Below are positions 35,501 through 45,807 of a stretch of DNA of 64,000 bases, piece by piece. Made by a program: the position numbers and the translations under genes. Each line of letters begins with the position of its first letter. The stretch's first letter is position 1. The notes beneath the pieces are model-generated. The model saw only the letters and a program-made list of their open reading frames with translations. It was not told where the DNA came from and made no database searches. This DNA comes from Plenodomus lindquistii (Eukaryota > Ascomycota > Dothideomycetes > Pleosporales > Leptosphaeriaceae): assembly GCA_025504975.1 (NCBI GenBank), contig JANUWI010000003.1:992001-1056000 (forward strand), given 5' to 3'.

Positions 35501-35742
35501 ACGACCTTTTCCTTGTCCACCTCGAAGCTGAATGCCTTGCGTACAACGCCGCCTCTTGACCAGACCACGTGGTAGTCGGTGGTGACGAGCTCATCTGTCG
35601 GGCCATTGCTGTCGCCGTCGGCCTCGGTGAAGGTGTGCCATGTGTAGTCGCGGTCGGTGCTCTCAGGGCTGAGGATGGCCTCGTGGATGAGATGCTGCAG
35701 GGCGGCCGGCTGGTGGACCCCGAGGGAGCGTAGGGAGGCCAT
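29536..35742 (-). CDS. APC1: Anaphase-promoting complex subunit 1
   Basis: A single uninterrupted frame of 2068 residues, similar in size to Aspergillus BimE. The N-terminal half (to about 800) matches the APC1 beta-propeller region with a long Ser/Arg-rich insertion at about 360-600 of the type phosphorylated in mitosis. Residues about 1390-1750 carry the proteasome/cyclosome repeats, seen as repeated GLLLGLG and GLLLGLS motifs and GIGLLYYNTQHRRMSEVM. The C-terminal region (about 1800-2060) includes the DLDVFRRLRGLHGRI and HMAFGTLFIAGG segments. APC1 is the scaffold of the ubiquitin ligase that drives anaphase and mitotic exit. The gene is unusual here for having no intron over 6.2 kb. It faces the nucleoporin gene across 182 bases. 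Confidence 0.93.
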   Translation of the reverse strand: MASLRSLGVHQPAALQHLIHEAILSPESTDRDYTWHTFTEADGDSNGPTDELVTTDYHVVWSRGGVVRKAFSFEVDKEKVVQALLTWFPIEAAAHAATEAAGVAMEHRGRHVARSFLTQGTQPATDPNAPVDTSPPTTEVRSRALVVFLTSQAHVFFLSGATHIVNLPFEVDRAFPAARGVVVQRKLAPLRIVAPSTPNIPSAPPNSFLTTNQSFLSQSFSQSFSPTLHRHGGSIGASRLGKSRLSDPATFLDDMINPATTLNQEAIPRLYSFTDPLSELGLVVNVIAGGERAGLLTSNGSGHRKLEAIDKAEEVMYVSPQNEVLFDRSGNDKPLLLVITANPETNVFTIWSAAYLEPKSISTSRKQHTHLPMNKHRRRSSHGATVPGTGATTPAARGADRLRESFGGAPRSKTHPPSFKQASQSKERLSDQAVEDALASQLNPDSDIARQPRESRRVSSLLSRADLSTSFDKSAFQDMATSRNSLGGSFSASFGASQRSRRSMGYDRTSLSGGLSQSRHRASTPGSVTSRMSLGAASIDDPLDDTMDEDTFDTIEDHDELDDLFAPPDGTAESRPGDGLHKELVTSVIAEIPVTQYLRSGLFTLSNPSNPEVRRRANYQAYRTNLLNQDTPQTKVVALNAPFNSATLHERKLYLYISHSSLQEPLEIELAVTRKRLSPSASATQSKSSSVAPRYACVPKFVGIRPLEGARDLVKIRDGHVERVALLTSSDPRVPCLSLTAGWGSPLPMKLSLGPMKLFDPYAIIQNDQARMTAGSKRTIVATTPLRQVVSLGAKGKFELIDGDHRRHRLELRLSPEDSMVAKLFRVLSTVLPSYTGDFLLEIWWNIRKSHLAENQEGVTADWYAFVATVLSLAVPFVNEKTMKSSNRTKRSNRRSSGRPSSQAKPDELIDDEDSAWHLMCTRQNSSSRMKSWRSSPWAWALHTNPSSSTMSPPARRTSSDSRSPVIAKQVESKDEMLLTCVGMARQYIQSPMGKATNDYWRRISPSEKQDLRVSSLHEIVVCLHLFREERKLDTMCQDFAGTRIGNLAPLIAQVGHWLRWDAWNWRQGGFFDLDGGSSNDWAYEDSDFTPTVRLRSQPWNTPPSIMEWLGTVVGPQRYAPFPTLAMLIRKSKASPHSSINIDEIIAGITPRTIALHTFFRDIDLNSTPQRVVELIKTCDISPDMLATLPEVAKAPLMEAITRCQANPPTTWSSSLLRLIEREELDLSHKPSGEFAHDNHVNSTVGSLHPLVTTRDVHAICESADRPEAVQSTAEVDRHYITRLIFREDRRFVEAYALTEPLKQTVAEYKADSRADDAAMLEGQKALMQWVMLRTFSLPIGSSMIKFGSKKPLLTEKYPLYGFSTSCLMKPMGNVVTAERHTFSEEKYFWAFFNAGVAAGLGISRDAQGIDTSWIMYNKPSDLTNKHAGLLLGLGLNGHLRTIAKWLSFKYLTPKHTMTSVGLLLGLSASFMGTMDTLVTRLLSVHVTRMLPQGAAELNLSPYTQTTGLMGIGLLYYNTQHRRMSEVMLSEIEHVDIPDPSEPPDTLRDEAYRLAAGFALGFINLGKGKDLRGLHDMRIVERLMKVAVAPKPVDIVHILDQATAGAVIAVALIFMKTHDRSVARKIDIPDTLPQFDYVRPDIFLLRTMAKHIIMWDNIEANDTWIIHNLPIEYRVYYDLKQIDKLRSEQMPFFNVVAGLLWSVSLKHAGTGDTQVRDFLLKYLDQLIRINKLPALRFDSRLCRNTVRNCQDLIALAAATVMAGTGDLDVFRRLRGLHGRIGPEAPYGSHLAAHMAFGTLFIAGGTQTFSRSNKAIASLICAFYPIFPSDVQDSRAHLQAFRHFWVLAAEPRCLVVRDVDTGRAISMPITVNLKGNVTISTENNTKSLTAPCLLPELDLVTRIQTADQTYWPTTLDFQYNPLHLASFKRNQTLYVRKRSAHDTYATSFSATLVALNEAQSIRTSHLLFHWVFSIPALARFVEPSDIGVVLPVDQWSSRWLDAGGTVVESRLALGRLAGSWKVEELRELRGVFEWAEMAGRGDGRLRWLGREVVERLKAGVLERGREIGA

Positions 35743-35924
35743 GCGAGTGCTCGTCTGGAAACATGAGGAGTGCTGGGCGAGGGCGGCGGTGGGTGCAGCT
35801 GTGTGGCGGGGGGCCTCTGCGGGTTTGTTTGCGCGGTGACGCGCTATTGTCGGTGGACGCGCCTACCCCAGGAAGTTCCTCAGACCGCACCACCGCCGAG
35901 CCTCCTACACTCACAACGCCAAAC
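35743..35924. promoter_or_regulatory. Shared divergent promoter of APC1 and NUP37-like genes
   Basis: The two start codons are 182 bases apart on opposite strands. The segment includes GACGCG and GGACGCGCC motifs resembling fungal cell-cycle (MBF-like) boxes, a tentative reading. Confidence 0.5.
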
Positions 35925-37969
35925 ATGAAGCCCATTGTCGCGACCAAGGGCAAGACTACCCAACTGAGGTACCCAACGCCTACCCGATCAACACACCCAA
36001 TCACTGACAATGCGCGACTAGATACGAGCTTCCACATCGCGTCCACGCTTCGACGATATATCCCATCAAAGCCCCCAATGGCTCCACCATCATCCTCTAC
36101 GCCTTTGACTCGGGCGTGGGTGTCCTATGGAGAGGTGGCCGCCCTCTGAAAAAGGCTGCGCCGGCACCAAAGCAGCCCACAAAGCCTGCCAAGGTGAACG
36201 GCACGAGCAACGATGTCATCATGCTCATCGACTCGGACGACGACGAGCCTGCGAAAGCTGCTGCGCCCACCCTCCCCGAGGCCGAATTCGACGACGACGA
36301 CGAGGAGCTTGATCCTGATCAACCCTACCCATCATTCGTGCAACAAGTGCGCCTCGCGCTCAACACCGAGGTCCTGCACATCGCTGTTCCCCAAATTCCC
36401 ACCGTTTCTGCATTGCGACCAGCAGACACAGTCCCTTCCATTTTCAACAACAAAATGGTCTTCGCAGTAGCCTGTGCCGACTCTACTACCAGAGTCATCA
36501 CTCTGCCCTTGAGTCCCCCACCAGACGTAGCAAAAGAAAAGCCTCTCAGCTCCAAGTCACAGATTGGCGAGGAGGTGTTCAAAGTACACGGCCACCAGAG
36601 CATTCTGAGTGGTGTCACCATGACTTGGACTGCCAGAGGTGAGCCGAGCTTTCAAGAAGAGGCAGAAGACGATATGGATTTGGACGAGGACGTGGACATC
36701 ACTGCGACGCCAGGTCGACGGCGTCGCAAGCAGCAGGGACGTTCGCGTTCAAAGCCTCGCAATACTGAAGAAGGGTTCGACTTGCTTGTCGCATCGCATT
36801 CTGCGGAGCTGGGAGGGCTACTGAAGATTTGGCGTTTCGAGTTGACCGAGAGCAGCGTAAATGTCGCCTATCCAGTCGCACCTTACAGGACACTACACTT
36901 GCGCAAGCCAGCCTCTCGCATCGCCTTCAATACCGCACAATATCCAATACAACGACATTCACAATTACTCGTCACTGACACAGCCGGACTCGCGCGCATA
37001 TACGATCCGTTTGCGCCTCCTAGCCAAAGGCGACGAGCAAGTAGAGCTCAGAGTGAGAGCGGCTCGTTCGTCGCTACATTCAGATCGACGTTTGAGAGCG
37101 TTAAGAACTTGACGCTTACCCCGGCTGTTCTCGCTAAACGCAAGGCCATCCTCGATGCTGCGTGGACGTCTAATGGCCATCACATTCTCGCTCTCTTAGC
37201 AGATGGCGAATGGGGTGTGTGGGATGTAGATCGATCTGGACCCAGTCCACCTGCAGACCCCTCAGCATTCTCGCTACATGGATATGTCGGAACGTCAGAC
37301 AAAGACAGTAGTATCAGTGGCGCATCCAGTCCCAAGCGTGGAGGTCGAAGTATGCTGGCGCCAATGACACCCAACACTCGTCGCAGAAAGGAAGAAACTC
37401 TTTTCCAAGGAATCTCCTCGGGTTCTAGCGCCGCAACACGAGGAGGTGTCTCGGTCGCTTCCACGCCGTCTACCAATGGTGAAGCGAGCGAAGAGTCTGT
37501 TCTCATATGGTTTGGGCATGAAGTACACAGGATCGCAGATCTTGCCAAGTTCTGGGCTCGCACAGTATCTGCTAGCAACGGCACCTCATTGTCCGGTCCA
37601 GGTCTGCAAGTGCAGGACGTATCGCTCCTTGGAGAGGCCATCACTTCCGTCTCGCAGTTCGAAACTACAACTCAGGCATCACGTATGGCTATAGCGAGAG
37701 ATGCACTAATCTCAGCGGAACATCGTCTCATCATCACCGCTAGTACAAGCCAGCCTCTTGGACGAGATCTGAACGCCATGTTTGCCAAGGAGCAGCAAGA
37801 AGAAGCGCTTACAAGGAAAGTTGATCAAGCACTGCTCTCACGCGGCGAGCTTGATCTCGGCGGCATGGACAGATTGTTAGAGGGCATGGAAGTTATCGGC
37901 GGGAATGTGGCGAAGACCCTCACCATGGGTGGACCTCGAAAGGTTCTATTCGCTTCTTCGGCAACTTGA
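35925..37969 (+). CDS. NUP37: Nup37-like nucleoporin (WD40-type)
   Basis: Exons 35925-35968 and 36022-37969 give 663 residues. The first exon encodes only MKPIVATKGKTTQL and splices into RYELPHRVHASTIYPIKAP, a join that reads smoothly; the frame upstream of the acceptor is closed. Beta-rich repeat-like segments run through the protein (for example IILYAFDSGVGVLWRGG, VFAVACADSTTRVITLPL, GLLKIWRFE, HILALLADGEWGVWDVD), interrupted by acidic and Ser-rich loops near 60-90 and 400-450. This fits the fungal Nup37 member of the Y-shaped Nup84 subcomplex of the nuclear pore. The family call rests on recalled similarity in the N-terminal segment and the repeat layout; another WD40 scaffold is possible. 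Confidence 0.68.
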
Positions 37970-38704
37970 GTGTTCTCAACACTGGAACAAAGTGTTGGCC
38001 GCGCGTTGCACTGAACTCGATCGAATGCAAGAGCTTGAAGAAGAAGAAATCCTGATACCCAGAGCGTCGATCTTGTTGCGACGCGTTTAACTACTAATAC
38101 AACACAAGCACCCTCTTAGGACCCAGGTCCACCTTTGCCTTTCCTTCTCCAACTTCCCTCTCAAGAATTCCCTCCTATCCCATGTCTTCTCTCTTCGCGG
38201 CCTAAGGTGGAGCTCAGCGACCAGATTCATTCCTGCTGCTCAGTATAGCCTCGCGAAATATCAAACAGCACCGCCATCGGTCGCCGATACACTCTCCCCC
38301 TTCCTTCCCCTAGTACCGTCGCAAGACCGAACGGGCCCTTTGTGGTTAATGAAGAAGGGGGTGCATGTGTCTGGATAGCTGGGGTGTGTGCGTGCATAGC
38401 TTCTTCTGATGGGTTCTGAGCTGAGATGTACCTAGCCGGTCTGTTGTTTCTGACGGAATGGCAGATGTCGGGTGAGGATGGTATTGACGGTGAGGGACTG
38501 CGTGGTACATACATGTGTCCTTTTGGGTGCAATAGTGTGCTGCGTTGGAAGTGTTTTGCGACATTTTACTTCGAATACGTGATATGTAGTGATGTTGTCG
38601 GTATCTCAATTCAATGCACACCAGGCGGAAGCCTTTCCATCTACTCGTGCTGCTCCCTTCTTTCATGTCCTCATTGCCATGATCGTATGTGTGCTCGCTG
38701 AATG
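37970..38704. other. Spacer between convergent NUP37 and HAUS1 genes
   Basis: Three-prime flanks of the two genes. Short frames only, Pro/His/Ser-rich and unlike coding sequence. Confidence 0.55.
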
Positions 38705-39696
38705 TTACTTCCCAACCAACCCCTCAAACAACTCATCCCTTTTCCGTCGGACTTCATCCAACCTAACCTCCAGCCTCGCAACCTCCTTCCTCGCCGCCTC
38801 CCTCTCCGCCGGCAATCCCGCATATTCCGCAACCTCACCCTCCAACCCCTCCACCCTCATCCTCACTTCATCCAACACTCTCTGCTGTTCCAGCATCTCC
38901 ACAATCGCCTCCGCAGACCCAATGTATCTCGATCCCGGCGTCGCATTCCTGTTCTGACTAGCCTGCAGCGCAGCGAGTTTATCCTCTGATTCTCGGATCT
39001 TGGTCTTGAGATGTTTCGTCTGACGCGTTTGTTCTGCGATTTGGCGGGGAAGCGAGGGCGGAGTGCTGAATGCGGGGTTGGAGCCGAGTTCGTGGAGTTG
39101 GGTGCGGAGGAGTGCGTGTTGTTTTGTGAGGTAGGCTTGGAGGGTTTGGACATGGGCGAGTTGGTTGGTGAGGGTTTGTGCGGTGTTAGTGTGGTGGATT
39201 AGGGCGTGGGCGATGGTGGAGGCGTGGGCGGTGGGGGTGTTTAGGGATACGGCGGTTGAGGCGAGGGCTTCTAGGGCTGATGATCCCTCGGGAGTGAGAG
39301 CGGATTGGAGTGTGGAGAGGATGCGGGCGTCGTCTTTGTGGGTGGTGGTCTGGACGGGTGTGTGAGCGGGGAGCTGTACGTAGAGCTGGCTGACGCTGAC
39401 ATGTGTGTCTGTGTTTGTATGTGTGTGTGTGAGACCTCTCATACCTCGTCCAGCTCCTTTAGGGCTTCACGCTCGACACGATCGAGTATTGTTCGCTCTT
39501 CATCTGCGCGCTCGTTTGCCATTGATAGCTCGCGGAGGACTTTGAGCGTTTCTTCATTGCGTTCAAAGGTCGGTACTGTACGGCCAGAGTATTTGTACGA
39601 GAGCCACGAGTCTATGTGTGCCCAGTCTTGGGCTTGGGCGCGTTGTTGACGTGCTTTGGAGGGCGAGAAGAGATCGGATGGTGTGAGGTTGTCCAT
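38705..39696 (-). CDS. HAUS1-like augmin complex subunit
   Basis: Minus-strand exons 39445-39696 and 38705-39385 give 310 residues. Residues about 1-84 hold the segment DWAHIDSWLSYKY / PTFERNEETLKVLRELS, which resembles the calponin-like N-terminus of HAUS1. Most of the remainder is coiled coil, including a long C-terminal heptad stretch rich in Glu, Arg, Leu and Val (about 200-310). Augmin binds spindle microtubules and recruits gamma-tubulin for branching nucleation. The intron (donor GTATGA) contains TG/AC dinucleotide repeats. The call depends on the N-terminal segment and size (human HAUS1 is 278); a different kinetochore or spindle coiled-coil protein is the main alternative. Confidence 0.62.
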
Positions 39697-40053
39697 GGTG
39701 TGTTGTTTGGTCGCAAGACATCACAAGCCGTTCGTAAAAAGGGGAAGTTTTCGTGTCCACTTTCGGTCTTTACAATAACAGCGCTTTGCTGCTACGAACA
39801 ATGGCAGTGGAAACGTCGTAATGACGGTAAACGTGGAGAACTTAGCGTGAAAGTTTATCGATAAGCTTGAATTTAAATTTACAGACGTCGCTGTCGCAAC
39901 TGCCAACTGCCGACCGAAGTCGGAGTTAGCGGCTTGGACTATCCATCACATTGCCACGGGAGTCATATTCGCTGCACACTAGTTACCCTCCCAGTCACTG
40001 GCCTACCGCATTTCTCTATACATTGTTATCACATTCACTTCCTGCACACTAAT
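39697..40053. promoter_or_regulatory. Shared divergent promoter region of HAUS1-like and STR2-like genes
   Basis: 357 bases between two divergent start codons. It includes an AT-rich patch (about 39855-39885) and no gene-like frame. No factor site assigned. Confidence 0.5.
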
Positions 40054-42102
40054 ATGGCACCTATGGCCTTGGAAAACGATGTTGAAGTAGGCGACAGTCT
40101 TCCACCGGCAACCGAGCACGTGAGTCTAACCATTGTTCTTCCCAACACGATATACACGGTGTGAGATTTGACAGGTATAGGCCGTTAGTGTGTCACTACC
40201 AACATGGAGGGCCAATGTAGGCTACGAAGAGGGCGAAGAATGGGTCATGAGCAAATTGAAGACCGGTTACCCCAGGTATGTGGTGGCGGTCCACGATGCA
40301 AGGCATATACTGATGGGTCAAGATTTTTCATCCACAAGCTCATCCAGCGATTTGCAACCGCAATATTGGAGAAGCACGGACGAGAGGGCGAAGGAGCCAT
40401 GCTGTTCCCCACACATGCCACCGCCTCCAGATGTCGAGACTTCTTTCTAGGCCAAGTATCGGAGCTAGACGCATCTCAAGTGCGGATCCTCAACTTTGTC
40501 CCGGCAGCTGAGAAGGCCCGCGCGGAGGAGCTGGCGATTATTTCACCGATGGTCTCGGCTGTACTGTTTCCTCAGGACCGATTCAGCATCGCGAAGCAAT
40601 TCTGGCAGCACTCCGGAGATGGTGTATCAAGTCGAAGGGCAGAGTATTGCTACCACTTGTTCACAAAAGGTGTCCTCGTCGAAGCTTCAACCATCAATCA
40701 GCCTCCAAGAGTACTCAAAGGACCGAAGCGCTACCGAAAAACGACATCTATCGATCTTGGAGGTATCAATGATGCTACTGATGCAGCTGGCGAGGTACAA
40801 GATCCCACGCAATATGTTGAGGAACGATTCGGACGGAATCTAGATCTTTCCAAGGCCAAGAACGCAAAGCTGGCGATTCGAAGGCGTATTGCCGGATCGC
40901 TGACCGCAGATGTTGCCTTAGCAGAGGCACTGAAAATGGAGAAAGATACTGCAATGACACGACAGGCGGGAAATTTCTCTGAAGACGATGTGTATCTTTA
41001 CCCAACCGGCATGAGCTCGATTTTCAATGCCCACCGAAACCTGTTGAAGGCCAAGGGACCCCTCAAGTCGATTGTCTATGGGCACGTCTAGCCTTGATTA
41101 TAATTCCTTGATTAGTATGCTGACTACCGTAGCTTCCCGTACATCGACACCCTGAAGATCACCGAGAAATTCGGCCCCGGTTCTCTCTTCTACGGATTCG
41201 GGTCCGACGAGGAACTTGACGATCTGGAGAAGCGCTTAGAAGGCGGTGAGAGATTTATGGCTTTGTTTACAGAGTTCCCCGGAAACCCACTTCTTCGGTC
41301 GCCAGATCTAGAGCGGATACGAAAGCTAGCAGACAAATACGACTTCTGGGTAGTTGTGGACGAAACAATCGGCAACTTCATCAATGTCAACGTGCTCCCG
41401 TACGCCGATGTCGTTGTCAGCAGTCTTACCAAAGTGTTCAGCGGCGACAGTAATGTCATGGGTGGAGGGTATACATCTCTCTCTCTCAGGTCATAACAAA
41501 CTACTAACACGACCCAGCCTCGTCCTAAACCCAACATCAAAGAACTACTCCCTTCTCAAGAAAGTCTGGACTGAAGACTACGAAGACAACCATTGGGCTG
41601 AAGACTCCATATTCCTCGAGCGCAACAGCCGTGACTTCGTCTCGCGCATCGATCGTATCGGCACGAATGCAGAAGCCATCTGCGACGTCCTGACCTCGCA
41701 TCCCCGCGTCAAACAAGTAAACTACCCAAAGACCAGCCCGACACGCGCCAACTACGACAAATGTCGGAATCCCAACGGTGGATATGGAGGTCTACTATCT
41801 GCGACCTTTTACACAAAGGAGGACGCTATAGCGTTTTTCGATAATCTCGACACAGTCAAGGGACCTAGTCTGGGGACGAACTTTACGCTAAGCTCACCGT
41901 ATGTGATTTTGGCGCATTACGGGGAGTTGGATTGGGTATGTTATTCTTTCGCCTTGTAATGGTGTCTTTTGTCCCGTACTAACAGAACTTTTAGTGTTTG
42001 AAATGGGGCGTCGAACCAGATTTGGTTCGGTTCAGTGTAGGTCTTGAGGATACGGCGAAGCTTGTGGCTACGTTTGAGAGGGCGTTGGCTGCGCTGCCTT
42101 AG
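40054..42102 (+). CDS. STR2: Cystathionine gamma-synthase (STR2/met-7 type)
   Basis: Exons 40054-40119, 40181-40275, 40323-41081, 41133-41468, 41518-41935 and 41995-42102 give 593 residues. The opening segment HAVSVSLPTW / GYEEGEEWV / TGYPRFFIH is characteristic of fungal cystathionine gamma-synthases with an N-terminal extension. The PLP-dependent fold covers about 220-590, with VVVDETIGNF and the Schiff-base lysine in SSLTKVFSGDSN at residue 407. The enzyme condenses cysteine with an activated homoserine ester to cystathionine in methionine synthesis (transsulfuration). Intron 3 (41082-41132) must use a GC donor (GG/GCACGT) with a normal AG acceptor to give IVYGFPYIDTLK; no GT donor fits the frame. 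Confidence 0.88.
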
Positions 42103-44683
42103 ATGGGTAGAAAACCTCATGTGCCAAACTTTGTTAGATCAACAATAAGTCATACATGAAGACGATCAAACTGTGAGACGTGTGCACAAGTATCGGACTG
42201 CGCTGTATTGGTTGATGCTCATGGACGACACTTGCTCGTGGAAAGAGATGTTTGTGTTCTATTTTATTCTACTAATACTGCAGGTTTTGTGTATCGATCA
42301 GATCAAGATGACTTAACATTACTCGTGACTTTTCAACGCGGACACCAATTACACTGACTTCACTGCGACGGAACTGGGCTTGTAGTGACACTTGCACTTC
42401 CTAGCAGAACCATGCAGTATACCAAGACGAAAGGCTCCACATGAGTGGGGGTTTAGCGCAGTGTAAGCACCACGCGTTCTAGTAGCACCGACCGAGTGCG
42501 TCAACACAAAAAAAAGACCGGCTGCTTCGCAGTGCGGCAAGACCCCAGTAATTGCCATATTCCCATCAATCACGTCGCTGTCGTTTGTGTGCGAACCCTT
42601 GATTGAAATGTTTAACCAGATGATGGCGTCACTTGGGGTTTGGAGAAAAAGCACCATGTTCTCACCCGTACTGTGGATTTGCAGACATCGCTCAGAGGGG
42701 CAGATCCCCTGCTCGAGCACGTCTTCTTCATCCTTCGCGGTGTTGGGAACCAGGAAGTGAAGAAGGTACACAGTACAATCTGCGACTCTGATATCATCTA
42801 GCCAATGATGAAGAATCGAGTGATTTCACATAGATCAGAGGACGCGAGAAGGGGTCAGGGGTTTGCGATCGCGATGCTAGTCTACGAAGGAAGCTCGCTC
42901 GTATTTTATCGAGTCCCCACCGGGATTCCGCGAGCATTCAGGAAAGTTTAGGCGGTAAAGCAGCAGGGACTAGGCAGGTGATTAGTGAAACAAACAAACT
43001 AAAGGACGCTTGTGCTTGGTGTGGTGTGGTGTGGTGTGGTGTGTACAACAAGGGTGTACGCATCGTGGGTATAGGGAGTCGCGTTGTCATGGCTCTTGTA
43101 GATACTGTTCTGTTCCTAGGACTAAGGGATTCACGAGATATACGACGTCATTTGTAAAGCTTTATTTCATGGTATGAGGGACGATGGACTTCGTGCTCAC
43201 TTGTGTGATAGATAACCTAGAGAGTCACGCACAACCCCGTCTCTGGGGCTTGGAGGTAGATCTTCAGTAGAGCGCTGGACTGTGGGTTGAATCAGTGGGG
43301 TCAACCTCGAGCTCCAAAATGCTGAGTTGGGCATTCGAATGCGGAAGCTGTACCCATGAAAAATGCTTTTCGGAGCCGAAACTTAGTTGCCTTTCTCCCT
43401 CTGTGCGTTTATCTGAAGTCTAGGTATTTGCCGTGATGTGAGTATGTACGTGCATAGGGACAACTCCAAAACGTACTAGTTTGAAAAGATCTGGACTGCT
43501 ACCGGCTCTGATTAATGTACATATCGTGTACATATGATTAGGTACCCCTTAATCGAAGTGTTCGGCGATATGTAGCTACGATGCACACTCTTCAACCAGA
43601 TCATGACAAAGAGACGACAAGTGTCTGTGCCGTGCACTGATCGAGTACACCCAAACCCAAGCAGACGCGTCACTTCCGGATCACAGAACCCAAAAACTCG
43701 CAAAGTCATGCACAAGTTTCATTTGCACACAGGGTCGTATTGCGATGCGGAACGAGTCGTTCAAGATTGGCGTGACGTACCATCGCCTTAGGGCGACTCT
43801 AATGCCTGGGCTTTGGTTATGGGCTAGGCCTGCATCCCTTGATGGTAAAGAACCTAGAGTCTGTGGCGCAGACTTTTTGGTGTCATAGCGAGTGATGGAA
43901 AATTGCGTGGTGAGCAATTCTCGTCAAACCTGCCACGGTTGCTTTACGCCGCGCACCTGCAGGTACAGTCTATTAGCCCAGTCATAACACATACCCCACC
44001 CTGACCGGCACAGTTGCGCCACCTCGGTAGTGGCCGAGAACTTGCATGTGCCAGACCTCGCAATCCCATCCCGTTGTTCAGTTGTCATAACAGGTATGCT
44101 ATGCTCAAGGGTCAGTCAGCTGTTTACATACCAGCCTAAGACGAACGTGGCAGTGCAGACTCTGGGCACCCCGGACGAGGTAGCATTAGCGTGCCAGGAA
44201 GCATGAACGGGCCTGCGGGTGTTCTACGGGAAGTCTGCGCTATGGTGGGTGCGTACTGTAGAGTGTGGTGCCTCCCTCAGCTTGAAGGGTCCTGGTTTCT
44301 CGGCGTAATGCCAGGCGAATGTGGTTTGGACATGGAAAGACACGGCAACTCAATGCAAGGGATTGCCTGTCTGCCATGCGGTAAGACGGGCATGAAGATG
44401 GCGTAGGAAAAGGCTAAGACGGGAGCTCATCGACGGTCGTGATGCTCATATGACAGAAGTGAGGCGTTTTGAACAAAGAGCTTGGCGGCCTGTTGTATCG
44501 TTGGACGGATATGTAATACTGCTCTGAATGACCATGTGGAGTCTGTCTCATGGCTTGAACAGCCAGCGTCCAAATGTAGTGACCGGCACACGGAGCAAGT
44601 CAGATCCCTCTCATTCATTGGGTATAGCTTCTTCGCGTGTCATGACATGCTGTGCCACATCGGCTACGGGCCATCATCTTGGA

Positions 44684-44701
44684 GTGTACTGTACAGTACA
44701 C
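44684..44701. other. 18-base perfect palindrome
   Basis: The sequence from 44684 to 44701 equals its own reverse complement (GTGTACTGTACAGTACAC). It lies in the gene-poor region with no close gene. It could bind a dimeric regulator or be chance. Confidence 0.9.
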
Positions 44702-45444
44702 CAGAGTACAGCAAAGGTCAAAGGCGTGGGGGATATTTCAACGAAGGGGAGAGCACTCTGTGTTGCCTGGCCTACCGTGGAATTAGAAGCCGAGATTGTG
44801 GCTTTCCGAAAGTTGCCTGATGGGGGTGTACGTGATGCCGACTGTTGACGTCGTCACCCTGTTGGTCGTTGGGTTCGCAGGGTATCTCACTCTTGTCGGC
44901 CGTCCGGTGTTCCAGTCGAGAGTTTGTTTGATTCGCAACATCGACATGGCGCCCCACCCCTGGAGGGACAGGTACGTCACATGGGCCGTCGCCCAATAAC
45001 AATACCTAACCACGCAGCGCCAGTGATGCGATGTCGAGGCGCTCATTGGGAGCAGCTGGTGAGCGGGACACGATGGGCGGGGGACACGGATGCATGCCAA
45101 AAAAAAAAAAAAAAGTGTCTGCGAGCTGTTTGCCGTGTTGGTGAGGACCCAATTGACATTGCGACTCGAGAGTTTCTAGAACACAGGATGAACGGCTCTT
45201 TTGGCACAAGCGGCCGATTCTGTCGGAGCTATTGTGGACTCGCTCTCTGCTGATGGCTCAATGTTATCTTGGGTGCTGTGAAAACGGAAGATTGCCGGTC
45301 GGCATGTCGTGCGCGGGGCCGCCTGTCGGCTGAAAGCCCATTGCAGCATCGGTGCGGCTACCAGGCCAATCATGGCAAGACAGGTGCATTGGAGGGCGGC
45401 AGCGTCCCGGGGGCCGTTAGCCTGCGAGGATGCCTGCACATGCA

Positions 45445-45513
45445 CAGTCGCAGCAGTCGCAGCAGTCGCAGCAGTCGCAGCAGTCGCAGCAGTCGCAGCA
45501 GTCGCAGCAGTCG
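45445..45513. repeat. Nonamer minisatellite (CAGCAGTCG)n
   Basis: A leading CAGTCG is followed by seven perfect copies of the nonamer CAGCAGTCG (45451-45513). No stop occurs in any frame, which creates artificial open frames reading Gln-Gln-Ser, Ser-Ser-Arg or Ala-Thr-Ala. The unit contains the hexamer repeated at 8701-8742. Confidence 0.95.
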
Positions 45514-45807
45514 CAGGCTCGCAGCAGATTCGAGGGCTGCTTGTGTCGGCAGAGGCTGAGGCCTGGAGGAGGCAATGTCCGCCCAATAAAGGCCGTCTTG
45601 GCACACCCATGGGACATGGCGCGACTGCCGCGCTCAGAAGGGTCCAGTCTCGAGGCCCGTCTGAACTCCATCCCATGCCATTGTCGACGGCGACGGCGAC
45701 GGTCGTGCACATGTGACATGGTGCAACCCTCTCGTGTCCACTGTCGACTGACCAGGCTGTCGTCCCCACACTCTAGGCTCTGCCCTGCAGCTGAGGGGCG
45801 GAAGCAT

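Noticed and set aside
42349..42771. 140-codon minus-strand frame after the cystathionine gamma-synthase gene
   Set aside because: It opens with GTG, has no recognised domain, and lies in a 3' flank region.
43255..43320. tRNA-like stretch (AGAGCGCTGGACTGT followed by GGGGTCAACCTC)
   Set aside because: The A-box is shortened and the B-box differs from GGTTCGANTCC; the ends do not pair into a seven-base acceptor stem. At best a decayed tRNA.
45176..45769. 197-codon minus-strand frame with an Ala-Thr-Ala repeat
   Set aside because: Its length comes from the stop-free nonamer array; flanking parts have no coding character.
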